A DNA stretch of 64,000 nucleotides, taken from Antonospora locustae (lineage: Eukaryota; Microsporidia). The notes beneath the pieces are model-generated. The model searched no databases. It worked only from the letters and a program-made list of their open reading frames with translations, and had not been told where the DNA came from. The position numbers were made by a program, and so were the translations under genes. The stretch spans positions 1-64,000 of the forward strand of contig CM017454.1 of the NCBI GenBank assembly GCA_007674295.1. The letters run 5' to 3'. Of the stretch, positions 19,610 through 28,063 are shown piece by piece (the stretch's first letter is position 1; each line of letters opens with the position of its first letter).

Positions 19610-20386
19610 TCAGAACTTGTAAACACTATCTGCGCTGAAACCAAGGTCCTTTAAAATTCCCTTGAGCTCTCCCTGTCCGCCAGCTTCTTTTGCACCACAG
19701 ATAGCTTCCAACATGCCACAAGGACCCGACACATATATGAAGTCGACTTGTTTTTTGTCTTCATCTTCTGTGTAATTTTTTAGAATGCTTGCGCTAACTG
19801 CATACTTTTCTCCTCCGTAAGTGCTTTCTGCATCGGAGCTGGTGCTGTCAAAAAGGTACACCACGTTGCAGAACGCGTTGTACCTGTTCAGAAAGTCTTT
19901 GAGAAAGACATCGCTTTTTGTTCTGTTGCAGAAAAGCAGTGTGAATACCGTTGCATCTGTGGTGCTGTGGTGCCTGTGCTCAAGTATCTGCACCATCGGC
20001 GTGACGCCTGTTCCCCCAGCTATCATCAGAATGCTTCTGAACTCGTTTTCTATGTATGCGCGCTTTTCAATCGGAAACTCAATCTTCAGGCGGTCGCCTA
20101 CTCTCTTTTTTCTGATGTGTTCAGAAAGCATCCCTCCCTTGTACAGCTTGATAGCAAATCTCAACCCAGATGACATGTTCAAAGAGATAGGTGTGTATGC
20201 ACGAAAAACGCGGGTGTCATCTGTGTATATGCGGGCAAAGCACGATGGCCTCCATTCTGTAGGAGAGCCAGGTGGATCCACAGTAATAGATACAATGTTG
20301 TGGTTCAGCTCAGATATGCTTCTCACTTGGTACTCTTTGTAGCATGCATGCATGGGTGAAGGAATTTCCGACGTCAAAGTTTCCAT
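19610..20386 (-). CDS. NADH-cytochrome b5 reductase
   Basis: FAD-dependent reductase of 258 residues that passes electrons from NADH to cytochrome b5 or similar acceptors. The FAD-binding barrel has 'RAYTPIS' (RxYT/S flavin motif) and 'GGMLSEHI'. The NADH-binding Rossmann lobe has 'MIAGGTGVTPM' and 'YVSGPCGM'. The usual N-terminal membrane anchor is not present, so a soluble form or peripheral attachment is likely. In fungi the homolog Cbr1 also reduces Dph3 for diphthamide and tRNA wobble modification, a sensible reason to keep it in a lineage without respiration. Divergent from the FHA gene; starts are 90 bp apart. Confidence 0.9.
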   Translation of the reverse strand: METLTSEIPSPMHACYKEYQVRSISELNHNIVSITVDPPGSPTEWRPSCFARIYTDDTRVFRAYTPISLNMSSGLRFAIKLYKGGMLSEHIRKKRVGDRLKIEFPIEKRAYIENEFRSILMIAGGTGVTPMVQILEHRHHSTTDATVFTLLFCNRTKSDVFLKDFLNRYNAFCNVVYLFDSTSSDAESTYGGEKYAVSASILKNYTEDEDKKQVDFIYVSGPCGMLEAICGAKEAGGQGELKGILKDLGFSADSVYKF

Positions 20387-20475
20387 CGAGGACTCTGAGG
20401 CAAAGAGAAGAAGACACAGTCTTGTCTGAGCAGCACTCGTGGCTTGGTATGTAAATTTGTTTTGCTAGCCCCTCC

Positions 20476-22377
20476 ATGGATCCACAACAGTATACGATTC
20501 AGATTCTGGACAAGGACGAAAGTACTGACCTTGTAACCTCAAAGCAATCTTGTCTTATTGGGAGAAGCCTTATTAGTGATATTCGCATTCATCTTCCCAG
20601 CGTGAAGGAGATGCACCTTGAAATAGACATGAAAAACAAGAGAGTAACCGCATATGGCCAAGACGTGAAGGTAAATGACGTCGAGGTTGGGGTGAATGTG
20701 ACAGTAGATTATGAGTACGGTGATGTTGTCTCGCTAAGAAACAAAAGGTTTGTTGTGCACAAAAACAAGGAGCATAGAGAAGGAAAGGGTCTTCCGTTGA
20801 TTGTTTCGGCAGAAAATGCGTTTGGAGAGCAGATCATACCACCCACAGCATCGCTTAAGGGACGCTTTAACATGAGCCCAAATAGGCCCCGGAGATCAGA
20901 GGATGCTGCTTCTACTTCATGTGGACCTGTTGATGATAGAAGCTCTGCAGACAATGCAGGCTACAGAAGGGTGCATGAAGAGAAGGAGACACTGCCTGAG
21001 GAGGACTCCGAGAAAAGCACACGTCCCTCTTTTTTCAATGCAACAGACTCATCAATAGACAACATAATTGCCAGGGAAAAAGAGATTGTGGAGAGCGAGA
21101 TAAAGAACAACATAGATTTCGATGTAAATGTACTTCAAACATCAGTTTCTGCAAAGAGCACAAAGCCAATGGACCTGAAGGAAGCTGTGCTTGAGAAAAC
21201 GGTGCTTGAGGACATCATAGACAGTAAGCAGGACGCTGTAGAAGTTAAAGCAAAAGTAAAGGAGCTTGCAGATAGGGGCGAGATACCCAGAAAGACTGAT
21301 TCGGGTGCCTCTGAAGCGAAAGACCACTCCGAAGGGGATGGGATTGCCGAGTTAGGGTGTTTTGGTGGAGCAGATACCGTAGACGCTGCCAGGAATGTCA
21401 CTTCAAACACAATAAATGTCAGGAGCGAGGTGCTTCTTGTAACTGAAAAGACCATAAGCGCCGCCGATAAAATGCCGTCAGTGTTCGCAACAGATCTTCT
21501 AGAAACCCCCAGCAAAAATACAGAGAATAAGGCCTCTTTTGAACAGCAACCAAGTGAAGAAACACTGCATGAAGACAGCCGACACATGATTTCCGGGGAG
21601 CCTGTGGAGCAAAAGATTAACACTTCAAAAAACGGCGATCAAATTCACATCACAGACCACGCAGAAGTTTCAGAAAAAGTCGAAAAGGAAGCATCCGCTA
21701 GCGAGGGCATTGCCGAAGACAATGATGGTGTCACTGATGAAAGCGCAAAAAGGAGAAGTGTTGATAATAATTTGGCAGGGGAGACGTCAAAGAAAGAGTC
21801 AGAAATGGCGAATACAAAGTATAGTTCACCGAGCAAAAGAGTTGAGAATCTTGTTGACTCTCTGAAGAAGGAGGAGGAGTGCCGAGCCAGCATGGGCGTT
21901 CTTGCCAAAAAGACAGGACTCATTGATGAAACAAGCATGAAAAGCGAAACACCGCAAAAAAGAGCTGCTAGCCAAAAGAAGAAAGAAGAGTTACCTGGAA
22001 AGAGAAAGAATTTGTCACAAGCAGAGACTGGGGCGGCGAGCAAGAGCGAGAGAAATCTCCCCAAGAAGAAAGCAGATGCTAATAAGAAGGAAACATCCAC
22101 AGCCCCAAAGAGCAAGGAGAAGGGGGGGACTGCTGACGAGCCCCAGAGAAAAAAAATTCGGCTTGCGTCTGCAGCATCGCAACAGGACGCTGCCCTGCCT
22201 CAAAAAAGTAGAAGAAAAGCAGCTGTTCCTGAAAAGACCTCTGCCAAGAATAAAGTACAGCATACAACAATCAAGAAAGATGCTGTGAAGAAAAAAGCAC
22301 CAGCAACTGCAAGAAAAAAGAAGGAGGATGATGCAGCAGAGAAAAAAAAAAAAAAGAAGAAGACATCAAGAAAGTAA
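20476..22377 (+). CDS. FHA-domain protein with long charged tail (Ki-67-like layout)
   Basis: Residues 1-100 are a forkhead-associated phosphopeptide-binding domain ('CLIGRSLISDIRIHLPSVKE', with Gly29-Arg30 and Ser at the usual phosphothreonine-binding sites; 'GDVVSLRNKRFVV' as last strands). The remaining about 530 residues are low-complexity, acidic/Ser/Thr-rich in the middle and increasingly Lys/Ala-rich toward the end (KKK...TSRK). The order FHA then large charged disordered tail resembles animal Ki-67 and other chromosome-periphery proteins; this is similarity of layout plus the FHA core, not proof of orthology. Probably nuclear. 'gcccctcc' precedes the ATG. A 14-A run near the 3' end codes for lysines. 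Confidence 0.8.
   Translation: MDPQQYTIQILDKDESTDLVTSKQSCLIGRSLISDIRIHLPSVKEMHLEIDMKNKRVTAYGQDVKVNDVEVGVNVTVDYEYGDVVSLRNKRFVVHKNKEHREGKGLPLIVSAENAFGEQIIPPTASLKGRFNMSPNRPRRSEDAASTSCGPVDDRSSADNAGYRRVHEEKETLPEEDSEKSTRPSFFNATDSSIDNIIAREKEIVESEIKNNIDFDVNVLQTSVSAKSTKPMDLKEAVLEKTVLEDIIDSKQDAVEVKAKVKELADRGEIPRKTDSGASEAKDHSEGDGIAELGCFGGADTVDAARNVTSNTINVRSEVLLVTEKTISAADKMPSVFATDLLETPSKNTENKASFEQQPSEETLHEDSRHMISGEPVEQKINTSKNGDQIHITDHAEVSEKVEKEASASEGIAEDNDGVTDESAKRRSVDNNLAGETSKKESEMANTKYSSPSKRVENLVDSLKKEEECRASMGVLAKKTGLIDETSMKSETPQKRAASQKKKEELPGKRKNLSQAETGAASKSERNLPKKKADANKKETSTAPKSKEKGGTADEPQRKKIRLASAASQQDAALPQKSRRKAAVPEKTSAKNKVQHTTIKKDAVKKKAPATARKKKEDDAAEKKKKKKKTSRK
22342..22355 (+). repeat. 14-base poly-A tract inside coding sequence
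   Basis: An uninterrupted run of 14 A within the lysine codons at the end of the FHA gene. Such tracts are prone to replication, transcription or sequencing slippage, which here would change only the last dozen or so residues. Confidence 0.9.
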
Positions 22378-22553
22378 AATAAAATGGAAGCTAGCAGCAA
22401 GTGTCTTCTACAAGTCATGTAATAAGGAGCTTCCATGCATTTTACATCTTATTTTATTCGGTTTATTTAATGCAATACAGAGACCTTTGTCAAGCTTTTA
22501 GCTGCTCTGCGTAGTTGCTGCTTGCACAAGGGTGCAATGCTACCCCAAGTGCA

Positions 22554-23132
22554 ATGAAGATAGCTGTAGTGTGCGCGATGAATCAGAATAGAAGCATGGA
22601 GGCTCACTATCTTCTGAGAAAAGAAGGCTATGACGTCCATTCGTATGGAACAAATCCTGTTATAAAACTGCCAGGTCCTACTGTTGCTTCTCCTAATGAA
22701 TATACATACAATATGACATACCGAGAAATATATGATGATTTGGCACGCAAAGACCGCCGTCTTTATCAGGAAAATGGGCTTCTCATGCTTATGGAGCGCA
22801 ACATGCTAATAAAGGAGCGTCCAGAATACTTCTTTGACAGCACATATGTCTTCGACCTGGTGATAACTTGCGAGGAAAGATGTTTTGCCGCAATATTTGA
22901 CCACTACATGGGCCCGAGACAAAAAACAGGTGGGGGAAGGTTCTATCTTGTCAACTTTGACGTGAACGATACCCAACAAGACGCCATTTGCGGTTCACAT
23001 GAGATTGCGGGGTTTGTAGCCTATCTCTCTGAGTATGGAGAAGAGGACTTAGAGGATTCAGTACAGAAGGTACTTGACAAATACATGAGAAACAACGAGA
23101 CACAGATGTTGTTTTCTGTCATAGATTATTGA
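22554..23132 (+). CDS. SSU72: RNA polymerase II CTD phosphatase Ssu72
   Basis: Low-molecular-weight-type phosphatase that removes phosphate from Ser5/Ser7 of the Pol II C-terminal domain and works in 3'-end processing. The family signature is complete: catalytic loop CAMNQNRSMEAH (C7...R13), then 'YGTNPVIKLPGP', 'REIYDDLARKDRRLYQENGL', 'ERNMLIKERPEYF' and 'FDLVITCEER', in the order seen from yeast to human. 192 residues from ATG 22554, close to the family's about 195-206. 'gctaccccaagtgca' precedes this ATG, and it places the catalytic Cys at position 7, so the upstream ATG at 22536 in another frame and a non-ATG extension are not used. Confidence 0.95.
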   Translation: MKIAVVCAMNQNRSMEAHYLLRKEGYDVHSYGTNPVIKLPGPTVASPNEYTYNMTYREIYDDLARKDRRLYQENGLLMLMERNMLIKERPEYFFDSTYVFDLVITCEERCFAAIFDHYMGPRQKTGGGRFYLVNFDVNDTQQDAICGSHEIAGFVAYLSEYGEEDLEDSVQKVLDKYMRNNETQMLFSVIDY

Positions 23133-23294
23133 ACATTTCACCAAAGCGTGCTTTGTATGCATCGATAAAGTAAATTCTTTATTTCAAACTCTTATGCATT
23201 TACTAGATACATTACATTCTTTGATGCTCTTGCGTTTTCTAAATACATAACGTACAGTGCCACACTATGCTCCATTACTGCACATGAACAAGCT

Positions 23295-24902
23295 TCATGT
23301 TTCAAGCTTTCTCCTTATGCATTCCCAGATACACCTTTCTATGCCATTTTTTTCAACCAGGTAGTGTACGTCAGACATCACCCCGTGTCCAGTGATACCC
23401 TCTGCTCTGCGGATGCTCCTTGTGCTCAAATGTAGTTCTGCTATGCACACAGTGTCAACTCTCAGGAAAGTGCATGCCTTCAGTGCTTTGTATGTGGTTA
23501 GAACTAGGGGTGCATCTCCATTGTTAAATTTTGTGCACTCAAGACTGTCTGTGTTCCTATGTGCGCCATACAAGACAACTTTCTTTACCCATGGAGTGTG
23601 TTTCAGCAAAGCTATGATGGTACGTCTGAAGTGTACTATTACAGCCACTCTCAGCCCCTTTCTGAGCAAGTACTCTAGATATAATCCGGTTGTGTTGTGT
23701 TTGTGTCTAATCTCTCTTTTGTACTTGGAACGCAGCTCCTTGCTCCACTTTTCCAAAGCAACGGAGGATGTTTTTCTGCGTGTGCTAGAGCACTTTATCA
23801 CTCTTCTGTGAACAGGTAGCACGCTTTTTGGGCAGTTGGCATGTTCTATGTCATTTTGCTTGCTGCTTGTCCCGTTGCTACACGTGAGAATGCTGCTTCG
23901 GTCTCTTATTAGACAAAATCGGCTGATCAGGTATTGTAGTTCGTCTGGAAAAGCAGTGTAGCGCTTTTTGAAGTACTTGTATGTGATAAATGGACTTTTG
24001 AAGATGATGCTGAAAACAGTGAACCACTCAGAAATGGCCATATGTCTTGTGGCGGTCGTGATCAGCACTACTCGCGTTGTCCTTGACAGTAGCTCTGTGA
24101 AGCACTTTTCAATATGTGATTTTCTGTTCAGAAACGCATGAGAGTCGTCAACAATCGCGAGACCGTACTCCAGAGATGCAAAACAGCTTTGGTTCTTCAC
24201 AATAAAGGAGTGGTCTGTGATGCATGAGTCTTCGCCTAGTTCTGATATTCTTCTCACGATATCAATGTCCATTCCAAGAATTATGCGTGCAGTATCCTGC
24301 CACGCACATGCACAGATGCTGTTGCATACAATGAGAATCGGCTTATTATCATGAAAGCAACTCGCTATGGCCAGTGCTTGATATTTCTTGCCCAATCCGC
24401 TAGCATCGCCAAGAAGAATCCGTCCACCCAGTCCAAAAGCCTTTTCAACAGTGAGAATCTGAAAGTTGTAGAGTTTTCTTCTTACAGAAGGATCGAGGGT
24501 AGAATGTGTGTACCCAGGTGTGGATGAAATCATCTTTATGTATCTCCACACAGTCTCTGAGACCATCATGCGGGCCTTTCTGACCTTTTGTATTACTCTC
24601 TCTTGTATTTCCATGCTAAATGTCCAGTTCACACCATCATGTTTTACGTGCTGAGGATCCTCGTTCTGTATAATAGATATTAGGTCCTCATTCTGTGGAT
24701 GTAGGAGCATGTAGCCCTCTGATGTAACAGACAACTTTAGAGTTCTGAATGGCATTCTGTTGTCTGCACAGTTACTCTGCATGTTGTGTAGCATCTCTTT
24801 GACGAAGGATTCTTTTTGACTGCTCTTTGCGTATGAGAAGTGCTGGTGCTCAAATGACCGTGGCATGATGTATGTGTGTGGCAGTCTTCGGAGTGTGCAC
24901 AT
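23295..24902 (-). CDS. SNF2-family helicase, SMARCAL1-like, altered motifs
   Basis: A 535-residue SNF2-type translocase most like the SMARCAL1/HARP branch: an N-terminal segment with a Trp-containing pre-helicase block (about 110-170) leads into 'LYNFQILTVEKAFGLGGRIL' and the Walker A region 'LGDASGLGKKYQALAIA'. SMARCAL1 enzymes anneal single-stranded DNA at stalled forks. Motif I has GLGKK where the family has GLGKT, and motif II reads VDDSH instead of DESH/DEAH. The C-terminal lobe is recognisable but short ('VIVHFRRTIIALLKH', 'LVLTTYKALKACTFL'). ATP hydrolysis may thus be reduced or lost; the fold seems kept. An internal ATG at 24866 is an alternative start. Confidence 0.75.
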   Translation of the reverse strand: MCTLRRLPHTYIMPRSFEHQHFSYAKSSQKESFVKEMLHNMQSNCADNRMPFRTLKLSVTSEGYMLLHPQNEDLISIIQNEDPQHVKHDGVNWTFSMEIQERVIQKVRKARMMVSETVWRYIKMISSTPGYTHSTLDPSVRRKLYNFQILTVEKAFGLGGRILLGDASGLGKKYQALAIASCFHDNKPILIVCNSICACAWQDTARIILGMDIDIVRRISELGEDSCITDHSFIVKNQSCFASLEYGLAIVDDSHAFLNRKSHIEKCFTELLSRTTRVVLITTATRHMAISEWFTVFSIIFKSPFITYKYFKKRYTAFPDELQYLISRFCLIRDRSSILTCSNGTSSKQNDIEHANCPKSVLPVHRRVIKCSSTRRKTSSVALEKWSKELRSKYKREIRHKHNTTGLYLEYLLRKGLRVAVIVHFRRTIIALLKHTPWVKKVVLYGAHRNTDSLECTKFNNGDAPLVLTTYKALKACTFLRVDTVCIAELHLSTRSIRRAEGITGHGVMSDVHYLVEKNGIERCIWECIRRKLET

Positions 24903-25103
24903 GATTTAATTGCTTCCGCAAGTTCTGCACACAATACTTGGGAACATGAAGCTTTCTTTTTATTTCTTGGTACATGGTACAAGAAATCAGGAGTGTTTTG
25001 CGTGGCGCTGCATGTGCAAGTGCAGCGAGTTCAGAGACTCTGCTGCATGCCCGTAGTGCATGAAAAGAGCTGCGGCCACTTTTGTTGTTGAATTTTTGAG
25101 CCC

Positions 25104-27695
25104 ATGCTGCTGGATGACCAGGACCGTCTGTGCAAGATATGCCTAGAGAAGGAGTCAGAACATGAAAAAATTCCGGAATGCCATCCGTGTAAGTGCACCG
25201 GGTCTCTGAAATATGTCCATTCGTCATGCTTAGAAATGTGGCTGAGAACAACATCAACAAAGCAGTGCGAGCTGTGTCTCTACAAGTACAAGTTTAAGAA
25301 CATTTACAGAAAGGACACTCCTGATAAAATAGGCGTGCTGGTTGTTGTACACGTTTTGGCCCACAAGATGTTCATGCTTTTTTTCAACACACTTCGAATC
25401 TCGCTCAGCATTGTTCTCCGGCTGTTTGTTGTGTATGCCACTTCTGTGTTCTACTCTCTCCTGTTTCTAAAGCAGGAGGGACTTGCAAGTGAGTATCATT
25501 TCTTCAATGGTCCTCTTCTGGTTTGTATTGCAATGGGTGTCCAGTCGTTGAAAAAATGCGTTGCAAAGAAGCTTGACATGCTGAAGAAGCGGAGAATCAT
25601 ACTGAACAGACTGGGTGGGAGAAACAGCGCTGAGGAGAATTACACACCTTGCACAAGCGTAACACAGAGCGAGACACCTGAATCTATATATGCGAGTTAC
25701 GAAAACATGAACATTAATTCTCATGAACAGGAGACGCTTTTACGCGAGATTACAAGTTCACTTGCCTCGTCTGGCAACACGCCAAGTAACATCGGAATAT
25801 CATACAATAGTCTTGGAGAAAGAGAGTCCTATGTTTCCATCAACACACCTATAGACGATCCTCTTGCAGCTGCACTGAGCAATGGAAATGACGACGAAAG
25901 CATTCTTTCAAGGTTTAACATTCCATTTTCAATGTCTTTTTTGTCATGCACAAAATGGCTATTATACAATTGCGCAATGATACTTGTTTTCAAGATGCTC
26001 CTTGTTCCCTCTGTGGCCATAAGGCTTCTGCTCAAAATATACAACATAGAATTCTTCAACTTCATATCGGAACACAACCTGGAGGACCTATTTTGCAACC
26101 TAGTCGGTCTTCTTATTGGAGTATTGCATCTTATTCTGGCCCTGCAGCACATTCCAGGGCTCAAGGAGCACTATACCTTTTTAAAGGTATTGTTCTTTCT
26201 CTACTACGAACTGTTCGTAAGCACCGCACTGCTTGGTATGCTACTCAACTACGCATTCTTCAGGTTTCTCAAATTCAGAAACTTTCTATTTGATAGTATG
26301 CTTTTCAAACGCCCCCTGCTTCTCTTTATCAATGGATCGGTTCTTCTGAACTACGCGACTGGTCTTCTTGCAATGTTTCTTCTTACAATTCCCATATTGA
26401 CCCTAAAGAAAATATACAGGCCAGGCGCTCTTTTCTTTCTCAGAAATGCATCTGACTTTGACATTATAAAGAAGATTCTGACAAGCGATTTTTGGGTGCT
26501 TCTGTGCAACCAGCTTCTGGTTTCTGCTGCGTATGTCGCATCCATTGTTGCCACAATATATACACACAAAGATCTTTTGAAGAACGTATCTTTTGAGATA
26601 GCCACATACAAGAAGCTTTTGGCCTACATTATAGTGTCTTTTGCCATATTTGTGCGCGTGAGAGCACTTTCTGAGTTTTTGGAAAAGAATTTTCATCGAA
26701 TTCTTCTATTGCTTTGCAGAGCCGCAAAATGCGAAGACTACTTTTTCGGCATTCAAAGACAGAATCCCGATAGATGTATGCTGCGATGGTGTCCAAACAA
26801 AGACGCGAAGTATTCTAGAAAACAGAGACTGGCCTATCTTGCACGACCTTTCAGCGAGGAAGAGTATGCAAAGTTCTACTTGGGAAGAAGCAGCGACCAC
26901 AAGTATGCTCTATATTACATACCAGCAGGTTTTCGGTACCGCTGCTTTGCCGTGCATGTTGGAGCTTTTTTTGTGTTGCAGGCATTTGCCAGCGTAGTAT
27001 TCTGTACATCGCTTTTTCTTGGCAGTATTGTCCGCAGAAAAATGCACATTCCACCTGATGTTTATGAGAAGGTGATTCCAAGTGACGTTCAGTTTTTGCT
27101 AGGAATAGCTATTGTGCTGTCTGCAGTGCAGTTGCTGTACAATACATACTTGAACTTGAAATGTCAAATATCGCTCGCAAGCTTGCTGGACAAGATCAAC
27201 GACAGTATCAAGGTGGTTGTGATACATGTGTTCAGAATCTTCGTATGGCCCACTATTGCCTCCATCGTCGTCTTGAATTCCTTAGGCGTGCACGACACAT
27301 TGAAGTCAGAGAAGATCTTTCTTTACTGCATCATCGACATATTTCTGGTCATGGTGATCGTGACACACATAATTGCAGAAATAATCAGGGTCATTGGCCT
27401 TTTTCCAACTATCGAAGTAATTCCACTTTTTGAACTGATACGCAAGCTTATATTCGTAACCTCTCTCAACGTGGGCATTGTTATGCTGACTACTCTGTAC
27501 GAGGCTGTTGTGATTAAAAAGGCGTTTGCGGCGGGATACGGACATGTGTATTTGATAATGGGTCTGATGCTGGTTTTCGTACCTCTCGTTTTCTACTACT
27601 CATTTTTAGCACTGCGAAGAATTGTGCTCTTTGTCAAAAACATCAAGGAAGAGCTCTTTCTTGAGAGAAGACAAGCTATGAATTACGGAGAATGA
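25104..27695 (+). CDS. SSM4: ER membrane RING-CH ubiquitin ligase Doa10/MARCH6
   Basis: E3 ligase of ER-associated degradation. The N-terminal RING-CH domain has all eight ligands: C10, C13, C29, C31, H39, C42, C55, C58, with the diagnostic Trp (W46). The rest is a polytopic membrane protein with a dozen or so hydrophobic helices. 'RPGALFFLRNASDFD' near residue 440 matches the conserved Teb4/Doa10 (TD) segment. At 863 residues it is much shorter than yeast Doa10 (1319) but keeps both defining elements. A soluble loop between residues about 170-270 is Ser/Asn-rich and probably variable. 'gagccc' immediately precedes the ATG. Divergent from the SNF2 gene. Confidence 0.93.
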   Translation: MLLDDQDRLCKICLEKESEHEKIPECHPCKCTGSLKYVHSSCLEMWLRTTSTKQCELCLYKYKFKNIYRKDTPDKIGVLVVVHVLAHKMFMLFFNTLRISLSIVLRLFVVYATSVFYSLLFLKQEGLASEYHFFNGPLLVCIAMGVQSLKKCVAKKLDMLKKRRIILNRLGGRNSAEENYTPCTSVTQSETPESIYASYENMNINSHEQETLLREITSSLASSGNTPSNIGISYNSLGERESYVSINTPIDDPLAAALSNGNDDESILSRFNIPFSMSFLSCTKWLLYNCAMILVFKMLLVPSVAIRLLLKIYNIEFFNFISEHNLEDLFCNLVGLLIGVLHLILALQHIPGLKEHYTFLKVLFFLYYELFVSTALLGMLLNYAFFRFLKFRNFLFDSMLFKRPLLLFINGSVLLNYATGLLAMFLLTIPILTLKKIYRPGALFFLRNASDFDIIKKILTSDFWVLLCNQLLVSAAYVASIVATIYTHKDLLKNVSFEIATYKKLLAYIIVSFAIFVRVRALSEFLEKNFHRILLLLCRAAKCEDYFFGIQRQNPDRCMLRWCPNKDAKYSRKQRLAYLARPFSEEEYAKFYLGRSSDHKYALYYIPAGFRYRCFAVHVGAFFVLQAFASVVFCTSLFLGSIVRRKMHIPPDVYEKVIPSDVQFLLGIAIVLSAVQLLYNTYLNLKCQISLASLLDKINDSIKVVVIHVFRIFVWPTIASIVVLNSLGVHDTLKSEKIFLYCIIDIFLVMVIVTHIIAEIIRVIGLFPTIEVIPLFELIRKLIFVTSLNVGIVMLTTLYEAVVIKKAFAAGYGHVYLIMGLMLVFVPLVFYYSFLALRRIVLFVKNIKEELFLERRQAMNYGE

Positions 27696-28063
27696 AAGCG
27701 TATTTTTATACACACCTCTTCTTGACTAGATAAATACGTTTTCTATGTTGTTCCTTTTTTCGGCTACTTCAATCTCTATTGCGAATTGTTAAGAGTCTAT
27801 CAAAGCACATATTAATGTGCGAGAGGAATTTTTCGCAAAGCCACTTTTGCAAGCATCAATGTCTGATCTCTTGTCCAAGGGGCATCGCTTTAGGGGTCAC
27901 TTTGTGACATCGGTGCAATTAAGGTTCACGGTCTACAAATGCTTCAATTGTAGCGTTACATACGCCAAAAGCGCTTAATTTGATCTTCGTTCAGAATGCA
28001 TAGAGACCTGACGGCATTTTTTGTTTAGAAGAGCTGCTATTTAATTGGTTGCAAAAAAAACCC
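27696..28063. other. Intergenic, small hairpins, no gene identified
   Basis: About 370 bp. It includes a perfect short hairpin (gtcac-ttt-gtgac near 27897-27910) and other small inverted repeats. I tested it by eye against U2, U6, RNase P and SRP signatures without a match. An unknown structured RNA is possible. Confidence 0.35.
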
